A DNA stretch of 11,290 nt, from assembly GCA_007127655.1 (NCBI GenBank), contig SKYX01000381.1, positions 1 through 11,290 on the forward strand, read 5' to 3'. Made by a program: the position numbers and the translations under genes. Each line of letters opens with the position of its first letter. The stretch's first letter is position 1. Below, piece by piece: positions 1-6,243 of this stretch. The DNA comes from Desulfonatronum sp. (GTDB lineage: Bacteria > Desulfobacterota > Desulfovibrionia > Desulfovibrionales > Desulfonatronaceae). The notes beneath the pieces were generated by a model. That model saw only the letters and a list, made by a program, of their open reading frames with translations. It was not told the DNA's origin and searched no databases.

Positions 1-51
1 CAGTCCCTTGATGACGTTGACGGCGCGTTGATTCGGTTCGCTGGTGTTCAT
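1..51 (-). CDS. tkt: Probable transketolase, N-terminal fragment (cut by window edge)
   Basis: Seventeen codons can be read from an ATG at 51-49 to the left edge, giving MNTSEPNQRAVNVIKGL. A good ribosome binding site (AAAGGA, on the minus strand) lies just upstream, and the start follows the rpiB stop by only 15 bases, so the reading frame is very likely real and co-transcribed with rpiB. The phrase RAVNVIKGL resembles the first helix of transketolases, which comes just before the conserved SGHPG segment; that segment lies outside the window. Transketolase next to ribose-5-phosphate isomerase B would make sense, since both act in the non-oxidative pentose phosphate pathway. The name rests on a short match plus context, so the product is tentative while the existence of the gene is likely. 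Confidence 0.5.
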   Translation of the reverse strand, partial: MNTSEPNQRAVNVIKGL

Positions 52-66
52 GGTGGTGATCCTTTC

Positions 67-516
67 TTATGAATTGGCGTTCAGGGTTTCGATCTGCTCG
101 ATGCGGCGCTGATGGCGCTCGCCTTCAAAATCCGCGGCCAAAAACACGTTGACGATGCTTTTGGCCAACTCGTCGCCCAGGACCCGCGAGCCCAGGCAGA
201 GTACGTTGGCGTTGTTGTGCGCCCGGGTCATTCGGGCGAGGTATTCATTGGTGCACAGAGCCGCGCGGATGCCGGGAAGGCGGTTGGCGGCCATGCTCAT
301 GCCCATGCCCGTGCCGCAGATCAGGATGCCGGGATGTCCCGAGGCCAGGACTTCCCGGCAGACGTCGCCAGCCACGAGAGGGTAGTCGCAGGACTCCTTG
401 GAGCGTGCTCCCAGGTCTTTGATCTCGAAGCCCGCTTCTTGCAGATGGCGTGTGACGGCGGTTTTAAGATCAAATCCGGCATGGTCGGAACCGATGACGA
501 CCGTAGGTGACGACAT
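67..516 (-). CDS. rpiB: Ribose-5-phosphate isomerase B
   Basis: This 149-residue protein is the usual length for the RpiB/LacAB family, which interconverts ribose 5-phosphate and ribulose 5-phosphate in the cytosol. The N-terminal phosphate-site motif GSDHAGFDLK (residues 9-18) is present, as is the active-site segment CGTGMGMSMAAN (67-78) with the catalytic Cys67, then RAHNNANVLCLGSR (98-111) with His100, and the C-terminal basic segment RHQRRI (134-139) that binds the sugar phosphate. The ATG at 516 has a clear AAGGAG six bases upstream. It lies 24 bases after the small coiled-coil gene and 15 bases before the probable transketolase, which fits a pentose phosphate gene pair at the end of the sigma-factor cluster. 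Some family members prefer allose or other sugar phosphates; with a transketolase neighbour, ribose 5-phosphate is the simplest choice. Confidence 0.95.
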   Translation of the reverse strand: MSSPTVVIGSDHAGFDLKTAVTRHLQEAGFEIKDLGARSKESCDYPLVAGDVCREVLASGHPGILICGTGMGMSMAANRLPGIRAALCTNEYLARMTRAHNNANVLCLGSRVLGDELAKSIVNVFLAADFEGERHQRRIEQIETLNANS

Positions 517-540
517 ATGTTGCTCCTTGCTTGGTTTGAA

Positions 541-933
541 TCATGAAGTGGGCGCCGCGGTTGATGAATCGGCGGGCAATTTCCATTTTTGGACCCGGCG
601 CTGGACGTATTCGGCCCGCTCTTCCTTCAGTCGCGCCTTCAGGTAATCAATCTCATCCAGCAGAAATGCGATCTGTTTGATGGCCAGTTCCTTCTCGTCG
701 AAGATGTTCAACTCCTGGTCGTTCTTGGCTAACTCCAGACCGGCTCCGGCGGCTTCGATCATGCCCAAGGCGTGGTACTCCTGGCGCAACCGCTTGCGCA
801 GCTGCGCGATTTCCCAGTTGCGCAGCGCAAGCAGGAACAGCCAAGTCAGTTCGCTGCCAAGGACTTTCAGGCCCAGCCAGAAGGAACGGTGCAACGGAAT
901 GTTCGTGGCGTCGGGGGAGGTCGTGGTCGTCAT
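541..933 (-). CDS. Small membrane-anchored coiled-coil protein of unknown function
   Basis: I do not recognise a named family. The predicted protein is 130 residues from the ATG at 933, chosen because GGAG lies six bases upstream; the ATG at 945 and codons further up have no ribosome binding site. Residues 18-37 (FWLGLKVLGSELTWLFLLAL) are hydrophobic and could be a membrane or membrane-surface helix. The rest is charged and helical: an arginine-rich stretch at 40-55 and a heptad-like segment at about 82-115, suggesting a coiled coil. The tail 121-130 is small and disordered. There is no signal peptide cleavage site. It sits 91 bases after the lipoprotein gene and 24 before rpiB, so it is probably in the same transcript. 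The reading frame is convincing because of its position and binding site; the function is unknown. Confidence 0.8.
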   Translation of the reverse strand: MTTTTSPDATNIPLHRSFWLGLKVLGSELTWLFLLALRNWEIAQLRKRLRQEYHALGMIEAAGAGLELAKNDQELNIFDEKELAIKQIAFLLDEIDYLKARLKEERAEYVQRRVQKWKLPADSSTAAPTS

Positions 934-987
934 GTTGCTCTCCATTGTGAGCAGTTTCGGTCTGCTTTTGTATTCCTTGTGGGTCAG

Positions 988-1002
988 GCGACCGGAGGTC
1001 GC
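988..1002. repeat. Short GC hairpin between lipoprotein and coiled-coil genes
   Basis: GCGACC and GGTCGC form a perfect six-base stem with a three-base loop in the short space between two co-directional genes. Neither side has a T-run, so it is not a standard intrinsic terminator. It could act as an mRNA processing or stability hairpin; this is only a suggestion. Confidence 0.35.
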
Positions 1003-1024
1003 GGTTTGGCTCAATCCGTTGATC

Positions 1025-1810
1025 TCAATTCGGGACGGTCCATACGGTGGAACCGGGGGGCACGTCCAGTCGCAGATCTTCGTCCCGCCACGGCTCGACG
1101 GCGGTTTCCAGGCGCTGGACGCGGATCACCGCGGACTGATCTCCCTGGATCAGGCTAACGCGGCGCGGTCTGGAAGGGGTGTCGCTTTCCCACTGATCCA
1201 CGGACACGGTCCAGCCGCCGTGGTCCGGACCGCGTACGGACACTGGGCGTCCGTCGAACGCCAGGACCAAGGTCAGGGGGGAAGAATGTCCGGTCACGTG
1301 GAATTCCAGCGTATCGTCGACCAGACGGACGGCCTCGTATTCCGGAGGAACGAGAGTCCGCCAACATCCGAGTAAGATCTGAGCCAGGGCATCCAGGCGC
1401 ACCGGCATGAAAAGCCCCGTGGCCCACGCGCCTTTCTGGACCGTGTTTGCGACGTAGGCCTCCCTGGAGGCGGGAAGATATCCGAGCCATCCGCCACGGT
1501 CCTCCCGCCAGTGAGCCAGCATGGCGCCCACGCCGGCTTGAACGTCCAAGCGAATGGGAAAGTCCGTCCGGCCCCACATGGAAACGATGAATCGGGAATG
1601 CCGGTCCGGAGCGGAGAAGTTGACGCTGGACCGCAGGGAGAAATCCTTGGGGTGACAATCTTGAAGGAACGAAGCCTGGAACAACGACCAGACGATGGAG
1701 GCTCGATCCGGATCGTCATATCCGGGAGGCGGGGGCTTTGGCCCGCAAGCGCTCAGCAGGACGCAGGCGGTGAGCAGAACCCAAGGCAATTTTTCAAAAA
1801 AGCGGTGCAA
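1025..1810 (-). CDS. Putative outer-membrane lipoprotein, LolB/DUF4292-like
   Basis: The protein has a typical lipoprotein signal: hydrophobic WVLLTACVLLSAC ending in a good lipobox (LSAC), lipidated cysteine at residue 22 with this start, then the proline-rich linker GPKPPPPGYDD. The mature part of about 240 residues is rich in beta-strand patterns (RFIVSMWGRTDFPIRLDVQAGVGAMLA, LVLAFDGRPVSV, RRVSLIQGDQSAVIRVQRLE), as expected for the LolB/DUF4292-like half-barrel fold that binds lipids or lipoproteins. That family assignment is inference from pattern only. The start is uncertain. The frame stays open to 2011, but that stretch crosses a repeat element and reads out the repeat. The TTG at 1810 gives MHRFFEKLPW, a proper charged start to a signal peptide, though it lacks a good ribosome binding site. 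It lies downstream of the TPR lipoprotein gene; both are predicted envelope proteins. Confidence 0.75.
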   Translation of the reverse strand: MHRFFEKLPWVLLTACVLLSACGPKPPPPGYDDPDRASIVWSLFQASFLQDCHPKDFSLRSSVNFSAPDRHSRFIVSMWGRTDFPIRLDVQAGVGAMLAHWREDRGGWLGYLPASREAYVANTVQKGAWATGLFMPVRLDALAQILLGCWRTLVPPEYEAVRLVDDTLEFHVTGHSSPLTLVLAFDGRPVSVRGPDHGGWTVSVDQWESDTPSRPRRVSLIQGDQSAVIRVQRLETAVEPWRDEDLRLDVPPGSTVWTVPN

Positions 1811-1830
1811 ACACTGAAAGCGCCATTGCC

Positions 1831-1911
1831 CCTGGATTCCGACCTGCGTGGGAATGACTGATATGGTACGTTCTCTCAAGCTTGTCATGCTCGCGAAGAC
1901 GGGTATCCACG
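1831..1911. repeat. REP/MITE-like inverted repeat element
   Basis: Two 28-base arms, 1831-1858 and 1884-1911, are inverted copies of one another (20 of 28 positions match by my count) around a 25-base middle. Each arm resembles the widespread bacterial dispersed repeat of the type ATTCCCGCgaagGCGGGAAT flanked by GTCAT. The left arm also folds on itself (ATTCC at 1836-1840, GGAAT at 1851-1855). In the minus-strand lipoprotein frame it reads VIPTQVGIQ and WIPVFASMT, the familiar false peptides made by such repeats, which supports leaving it outside the coding region. Confidence 0.7.
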
Positions 1912-1934
1912 TCATGCTGGCCACAAGATTTTGA

Positions 1935-1993
1935 GTCGTTACGGCCCAAGCGGCCGACGCCGGAAGCAGGCGTGCCCGAATCCACGAAACGAC
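1935..1993. repeat. Second short inverted-repeat element
   Basis: A 59-base segment begins with GTCGTT and ends with AACGAC, inverted copies of each other, and has a central stem of ACGCC (1957-1961) and GGCGT (1969-1973) with a seven-base loop. It lies 23 bases from the first repeat, in the gap between the TPR and second lipoprotein genes. It may be an unrelated small element or the remains of a larger composite one. Confidence 0.4.
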
Positions 1994-2042
1994 GCACACG
2001 ACATGAATCATGAGGGTTGTCCCTCTTGGCGTGGATCGACTC

Positions 2043-3752
2043 TCAAAGCGCGTTCAACTTTTGCCGTATCGCGTCAGGATCTTCGGGTTGGTGGCGCAGG
2101 GCGTTGCGGTAGCCCTTGCGGGCTTCGGCGGTTTTCCCAAGGGCCGCGGCGATGTCGCCGTAGTGTTCCCAGATGATCGGATCGTCGGCCATGATTTTCA
2201 CCGCGGACTGGATGTGCCGCCAGGCCAAGTCCAGATTGCCCAGCTTGAAGTGCACCCAGGCCAGGGAGTCGATGATATGGCCGCTACCGGGTTTGAGTTG
2301 CAGGGAGCGTTGGATGAGCACCAGGGCACGCTCCAGGTCCCGCTCTTCCTCGGCCAGGGTGTAGCCGATGAAGTTCAGGGCTTCGGCATGGTCCGGATCC
2401 AGGACGATGATCTCCTCCATGGTTTGCAGAGCCTCTTCGCGTCGGTCCATCTGCTCCTGAAGAAAACCCAGACGATAGAGCACGTCGGTGTCTCCGGGCC
2501 ACTTTTGGCGAGCGACCTCCAGCAGACTCGAGGCCTGGGAGATTTTGTCCTCACCTAACAGAATTTCGGCCTCCAGCAGGAGAAAATCACTCATGTTTGG
2601 AAACAGGTCTTGCCCTTCCAGGGCCAGCTGTCGAGCGTCCTCGTGGCGATCCAGCTGCAGTAGCAGATAGCCCTGAAAGCTCAGGGCTCGGGCGTAGTGA
2701 GGATGGTCCACCGGAATCCTGCCCAGGTAAAAAAGGGCTTGCTCCGGATCATTGTCCCCGTCGTAGGCGACCAACGCACGGTAAAAGTCGGCCTCCGGCA
2801 AGCCGTTTTCGTCGGGAAGGGTGTTGAGCACGGCGTCAGCTTCCTGGAACAGGTTTTCACGGATGAAGAGCAATGCGACTTCCAGGATGAAGCTTTCCTG
2901 CCCTTCCTGCCCCAGGGCGAAGGAAAGCGCCTTGTCCGGTTGGTTCAGCTTGATGTTGACCTGAACCATGCGCAGCAGGATTTCGTCCGCATCCGGGCGG
3001 AGATCGAGAATGCGACGGTAGGTCTCCTCAGCTTGAACCAGATCGCCTTCGCTTTCATACAAAAAAGCCAGTTCGGCCATGGCCTCCAGGAAATTTGGGT
3101 CTTGCTCCAGGGCTTTCTGTAAAAACTCTTCCGTCTGGCGGACCAACCCGAGACCTGAGTTGCTTCTGGCCAGCAACAACAACACTTCGGCCGTCCGTTC
3201 CGATTCAGGGATGACCTGGAGTACATCCGCGGCTTGGGAAAAGCGGGAATACTGCAAGAGCAGGGCAGCCATGCTTCGGCGCATGGCCCAATCCTGAGGG
3301 TGACGTTGCAGGTATTCGTCCAAGGTCGCTATGGCCTCCTCCACCATGTCGTCGGCAAGGTAGGTGTTGACCAGGGCGGAGGGCAGGGTCTGGTTTTCAG
3401 GGAACGATTCCATGGAGCGACGTAAAACCATCCTGGCTTCAGCGTTCCGGCCTTCCCGCCAGTAGGAGTTGGCCAGTTCCATTGCCAAAAAGGGCGAAGG
3501 GTCCAGGGCTAAGGCCAGGTTCAAGGCTTCTCGGGCGCTTTGCTGGTCGTCCCCGCGGGCCAGGTCCTGGGCTTCCAGGTAGGCCAGCACGGCCTGGGCC
3601 GAGGGAGACAGCTCGTGTTCCGGGTCAGCGATGGTCGCGGCCGGGAACGGTTCCGGAGTGAATGCAACCTTTGGGGCGCATGCGGTCATGGAAAAGGCGA
3701 AGGCCAAGCCGAACAGCAAGAAAAGACGCTTCAGCGGCGAATGATCGGTCAC
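2043..3752 (-). CDS. TPR-repeat lipoprotein
   Basis: This 569-residue protein starts at a GTG with AAGGA nine bases upstream; the frame has no nearby ATG. Residues 8-25 form a lipoprotein signal (KRLFLLFGLAFAFSMTAC) with the lipidated cysteine at 25, so it should be anchored on the periplasmic side of the inner or outer membrane. From about residue 45 to the end it is a string of TPR helix pairs, with repeat signatures such as A-x-Y-L/R-x-x-L-D-L-x-P. The segment after about residue 450, with ALNFIGYTLAEEERDLERAL and IIDSLAWVHFKLGNL, is the best conserved part of this family in deltaproteobacteria. TPR proteins act as scaffolds for protein complexes; the partner is not known. It lies 92 bases after the HD gene and upstream of a second lipoprotein gene, suggesting a shared role in the envelope. 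Confidence 0.9.
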   Translation of the reverse strand: MTDHSPLKRLFLLFGLAFAFSMTACAPKVAFTPEPFPAATIADPEHELSPSAQAVLAYLEAQDLARGDDQQSAREALNLALALDPSPFLAMELANSYWREGRNAEARMVLRRSMESFPENQTLPSALVNTYLADDMVEEAIATLDEYLQRHPQDWAMRRSMAALLLQYSRFSQAADVLQVIPESERTAEVLLLLARSNSGLGLVRQTEEFLQKALEQDPNFLEAMAELAFLYESEGDLVQAEETYRRILDLRPDADEILLRMVQVNIKLNQPDKALSFALGQEGQESFILEVALLFIRENLFQEADAVLNTLPDENGLPEADFYRALVAYDGDNDPEQALFYLGRIPVDHPHYARALSFQGYLLLQLDRHEDARQLALEGQDLFPNMSDFLLLEAEILLGEDKISQASSLLEVARQKWPGDTDVLYRLGFLQEQMDRREEALQTMEEIIVLDPDHAEALNFIGYTLAEEERDLERALVLIQRSLQLKPGSGHIIDSLAWVHFKLGNLDLAWRHIQSAVKIMADDPIIWEHYGDIAAALGKTAEARKGYRNALRHQPEDPDAIRQKLNAL

Positions 3753-3844
3753 AGAGATAAATCCTTAGTTACGGAGCGATTGACGAAGCGGATAGGAACG
3801 CGCTGGCCCATGAAAGGAGCACTTGATCCGAATGGGCGCACTAA

Positions 3845-4618
3845 TCAATTCGTCGCGGACATGGTTTGGTCCTGGGATGGGCAATGCCGTTGTAAAAGCG
3901 TGTACAGTCGATTGCCGAGATGGAGGCCCAGTTCGATGAATTCCGGGCCGAATGTCTTTCCAACTTCGGTGCGGAAGGTGTTCGCGATGGACCGGATGCG
4001 ATCGACACCCTCCGGAAACTTGGCCAGGATCTCCCGCAGACACCATTCCTCGTAATCGCAGATTTCCCAGAGCGTGGTGCCGAAGTTGTCTGGTCCCCAG
4101 CGAAATTTGTCCGCGTCGTACAAGCAGGACGCCAGCAGTTCCTCCTGGTGATCGCATGAGGTTTCCATCGGGCGGAAGGCCTCATGGTTGCGGATGGCGA
4201 AGGCGATCATTTCCTTGTCCCTGTCCGTCAAGGGGAAGTCGGCCAAGATTTGAAAGGAGAGCTCGGCTCCCCGGAGGGCGTGTTCCGGCTCCAAGCGGCA
4301 GACGTCGTGCTGCAATCCGCTCAATTGCGCCAAAAGACACAGATGTCTGGCCTGATCCATGCCCCAGGCCTGGGCTTCGGCCAAGACGATGGCCCCGGAT
4401 TCCACGGCGACCTTTTTGGCATGATCAATTCCGTGACCATAGTCGTCAGCGAGAAACGGCAGAACGTCTTCGCAACACCGGATGACCAAGGGGTGATCGA
4501 AAAACAATTCTTTGGAAAAGGCCAACTCCGGGGCGAAGCGGTCGTAAAAAAGCGGAGGAGGTTGGACGCCGGCCAGGCTTTTGGCCTCCTGTTTCACCAA
4601 CTCAAGTTCTTTCAACAT
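3845..4618 (-). CDS. HD-domain metal-dependent phosphohydrolase
   Basis: The 257-residue soluble protein carries the HD superfamily metal-binding set: His66 in GHGIDHAKKV, the His-Asp doublet 104-105 in SGLQHDVCR, a further histidine in RNHE (144-145), and aspartates 168/170 in LYDADKFRWG. These residues bind one or two metal ions and hydrolyse phosphate esters of nucleotides or similar small molecules; the substrate cannot be told from the sequence. There is no GYP motif, so it is not a cyclic-di-GMP phosphodiesterase of that class. The ATG at 4618 lies inside the end of the sigma-factor gene, an overlap of 17 bases, and has only a weak binding site (GGAA), so its translation is probably coupled to that of the sigma factor. 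That pairing suggests, without proving, a link to the stress response. Confidence 0.88.
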   Translation of the reverse strand: MLKELELVKQEAKSLAGVQPPPLFYDRFAPELAFSKELFFDHPLVIRCCEDVLPFLADDYGHGIDHAKKVAVESGAIVLAEAQAWGMDQARHLCLLAQLSGLQHDVCRLEPEHALRGAELSFQILADFPLTDRDKEMIAFAIRNHEAFRPMETSCDHQEELLASCLYDADKFRWGPDNFGTTLWEICDYEEWCLREILAKFPEGVDRIRSIANTFRTEVGKTFGPEFIELGLHLGNRLYTLLQRHCPSQDQTMSATN

Positions 4619-5780
4619 GGTCTTCCGTTCCTTTTTCGGTCGCGGTTGCCAGGTTATGTGAGAAATTCTCCCTGATCTTTTCGATCAAACGGGCTTCGAT
4701 CTGACGGACCCGTTCCCGGGTGATATTGTATTTCTCTCCGATCTCGCGAAGCGTCACGGGGTCCTCGTTCATCAGTCGCTGTTCCAGGACGTCTCGCTCC
4801 TTGTCGTTGAGTTCGGGCATCATTTTCTGGATTTGCTTTTTGAGCAGGACGACCATTTGCTCTTCGGCCAGGAGGTCGTCCACGGGCGTGCTCAGCGCGG
4901 GCAGCATATCCATGCGGGTCATGCTGTTGTCTTCGGAAAACGGTGCGTCCAGGGACGTATCCGAACTGCCCAGCCGCTGGTCCATCTCCGTGATGTCCTG
5001 TTCAGTGACGTTAAGGCTTTTAGACAGGGAAGCCGTGCTGGCGTCGAAGCCCTGGTTTTGGAGGCGTTGTCGCTCCTTCCCGAGGTTGTAGAAGAGCTTG
5101 CGCTGGGTCTGGGTCGTGCCGACCTTAACCATGCGCCAGTTGTCCATGATGAACTTGAGAATGTAGGCTTTGATCCAGAATGAAGCGTAGTAGGAAAATT
5201 TGATGCCTCGCTCCGGGTCGAACTTCTGCACGGCTTTCATCAGGCCGACGTTGCCTTCCTGGATCAGGTCGAGGATATTTTGCATCCAGCTGCGTTGAAA
5301 GTCCATGGCGATGCGGACCACGAGACGCAGATGGGAAGAGATCAGCCGAAACGCGGCCTTGGTGTCGTTTTGCTCCCGGTATTGGCGAATCAGGGTGAAC
5401 TCTTCATCCGGCTTGAGCATCGGAAAGCGGTTCACTTCCCGTAGGTAGAGCTGGAGCGAGTCCCGAATCGCCGGGAAGGAGGGCGTCCGGGAAAGGACGA
5501 TGGGCCCGGGGGCGTCAGTGATGTCGGGAACGTCGTCAAAGGCGGTATCGGAGTCGCCCTCAAGCTTTACCTTGGGTATTGCCTCGGGTTGAATTTCGGA
5601 TTCGATATCCAGTTCGACTTCGGGATCGACGGCGTCTTCGGACATGTCGTCAATCACGTCGGTCACCAAGCCTCTGTCCGTCAATTCGTCCGAAAGTTCG
5701 GCGTGGCGGTAATCCTGCTTCCGTGGGGATGATCCCTTGGAAGGAGTTGCTGTCGCGGTGACTCGAGTCTTTTGCTTCAT
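4602..5780 (-). CDS. rpoH: RNA polymerase sigma factor, sigma-32 (RpoH) type with long N-terminal extension
   Basis: This is a group of sigma-70 proteins directing RNA polymerase to heat-shock-type promoters. Using the ATG at 5780 it has 392 residues. Region 1.2 (about 103-135, SLQLYLREVNRFPML), region 2 (149-217, including DLIQEGNVGLMKAVQKFDP and the DNA-melting aromatic residues in SYYASFWIKAYI), the RpoH box QRKLFYNLGK (226-235), which is the mark of sigma-32, and region 4 with a helix-turn-helix (TLREIGEKYNITRERVRQIEARL, 343-365) are all visible. About 100 residues precede region 1.2: a basic start (MKQKTRVTATATPSKG), then an acidic stretch. E. coli RpoH, at 284 residues, lacks this. The frame stays open to a TTG at 5924, but a good promoter covers 5896-5924 and would start the mRNA below that codon, so 5780 is preferred; no clear binding site precedes it. 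Confidence 0.9.
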   Translation of the reverse strand: MKQKTRVTATATPSKGSSPRKQDYRHAELSDELTDRGLVTDVIDDMSEDAVDPEVELDIESEIQPEAIPKVKLEGDSDTAFDDVPDITDAPGPIVLSRTPSFPAIRDSLQLYLREVNRFPMLKPDEEFTLIRQYREQNDTKAAFRLISSHLRLVVRIAMDFQRSWMQNILDLIQEGNVGLMKAVQKFDPERGIKFSYYASFWIKAYILKFIMDNWRMVKVGTTQTQRKLFYNLGKERQRLQNQGFDASTASLSKSLNVTEQDITEMDQRLGSSDTSLDAPFSEDNSMTRMDMLPALSTPVDDLLAEEQMVVLLKKQIQKMMPELNDKERDVLEQRLMNEDPVTLREIGEKYNITRERVRQIEARLIEKIRENFSHNLATATEKGTEDHVERT

Positions 5781-5887
5781 GCGGGAAGTATCCGGTTGCT
5801 CGGTCCGTTGAGGTGGGAGCGCATCGGGTGCGGGTGATCCGTGGCGGGTGAAACAAAGGGTTCCGGTGGCTTGGGTCCCACGGTCAT

Positions 5888-5898
5888 GATCAATGATC
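5888..5898. promoter_or_regulatory. Palindrome at the rpoH transcription start (possible operator)
   Basis: GATCA and TGATC are perfect inverted copies around one base. The palindrome touches the -10 box of the proposed sigma-gene promoter and covers its expected start point. This is the right place for a repressor to bind, but an 11-base palindrome in an AT-rich stretch could be chance. Confidence 0.25.
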
Positions 5899-5924
5899 CT
5901 ATATTTTTTATTTGTCCTTTTCAA
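5896..5924 (-). promoter_or_regulatory. Probable sigma-70 promoter of rpoH
   Basis: On the minus strand TTGAAA (5924-5919, five of six matches to the -35 consensus) is followed after 17 bases by TAGGAT (5901-5896, four of six matches to the -10 consensus). Transcription would begin near 5889 and give a leader of about 110 bases before the ATG at 5780. I saw no sigma-32 style promoter, so autoregulation by RpoH itself is not indicated here. Confidence 0.5.
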
Positions 5925-6059
5925 TGTTTTTCAGTAAGCGTTCCTTTTTCGGGGTAACATCTCGATAATGCGAGGCTTCGCGGACCTGGTGACAATCTGA
6001 AAAGTGAACCGCCCGCTTTGCTCAGGACACAACGGACTCCAAGAAGAGATTTTTGACTT

Positions 6060-6111
6060 CCGCCAAGAAAGACGCGGAAGGCAAAAGTCTTCACGTTTGG
6101 CGGCGTTTTTT
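6060..6111 (+). terminator. Terminator-like hairpin with T-run, no gene in front of it
   Basis: CCGCCAA (6060-6066) pairs with TTGGCGG (6097-6103), and inside it AAGAC (6069-6073) pairs with GTCTT (6087-6091). Six T residues follow at 6106-6111, so on the plus strand it has the form of a Rho-independent terminator. The other strand has no T-run. No plus-strand gene lies upstream, as the sequence to the left belongs to the divergent sigma gene. It may end a small RNA, act as an attenuator in a long metH leader, or stop stray antisense transcription. Confidence 0.5.
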
Positions 6112-6140
6112 CAGCTTTCATGAAGGAACGTCATTCTTTT

Positions 6141-6168
6141 AGGAAAGCAGCTTTTTCCCTGCTTTCCT
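6141..6168. repeat. Perfect 10-base inverted repeat upstream of metH
   Basis: AGGAAAGCAG (6141-6150) and CTGCTTTCCT (6159-6168) are exact inverted copies with an eight-base loop. No T-run follows on either strand, so it is not a standard terminator. A second palindrome, AAGGA-TT-TCCTT (6170-6181), follows two bases later, and the AGGAA unit recurs at 6125. This clustering suggests a protein binding site or an RNA structure, though the factor is unknown. Confidence 0.5.
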
Positions 6169-6243
6169 CAAGGATTTCCTTAGCGAACCCAACGTCTTGA
6201 GCGACCAACGGAAGCGGGCGTTGCATATGTTTTTTGCCTATTC

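Noticed and set aside
677..1375. Long open frame on the plus strand across the coiled-coil and lipoprotein genes (232 codons)
   Set aside because: It crosses two minus-strand genes, has no binding site and no domain, and looks like an antisense shadow in GC-rich DNA.
1811..2011. Extension of the lipoprotein frame upstream to 2011
   Set aside because: The extension reads through two inverted-repeat elements and would bury the lipoprotein signal about 80 residues inside the protein.
2010..2558. Plus-strand open frame opposite the end of the TPR gene
   Set aside because: Complement of the TPR repeats; composition follows the real gene on the other strand and no binding site precedes it.
3806..3837. 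GCCCAT/ATGGGC stem between the HD and TPR genes as a terminator
   Set aside because: Only six pairs with a 20-base loop and no T-run; the genes run the same way, so read-through is expected.
5781..5924. Extension of the sigma factor to a TTG at 5924
   Set aside because: The stretch covers a better promoter and its protein sequence looks like translated leader, not a conserved domain.
5964..5969. GATAAT at 5964-5969 as a plus-strand promoter for a small RNA
   Set aside because: No acceptable -35 box at 16-18 bases upstream.
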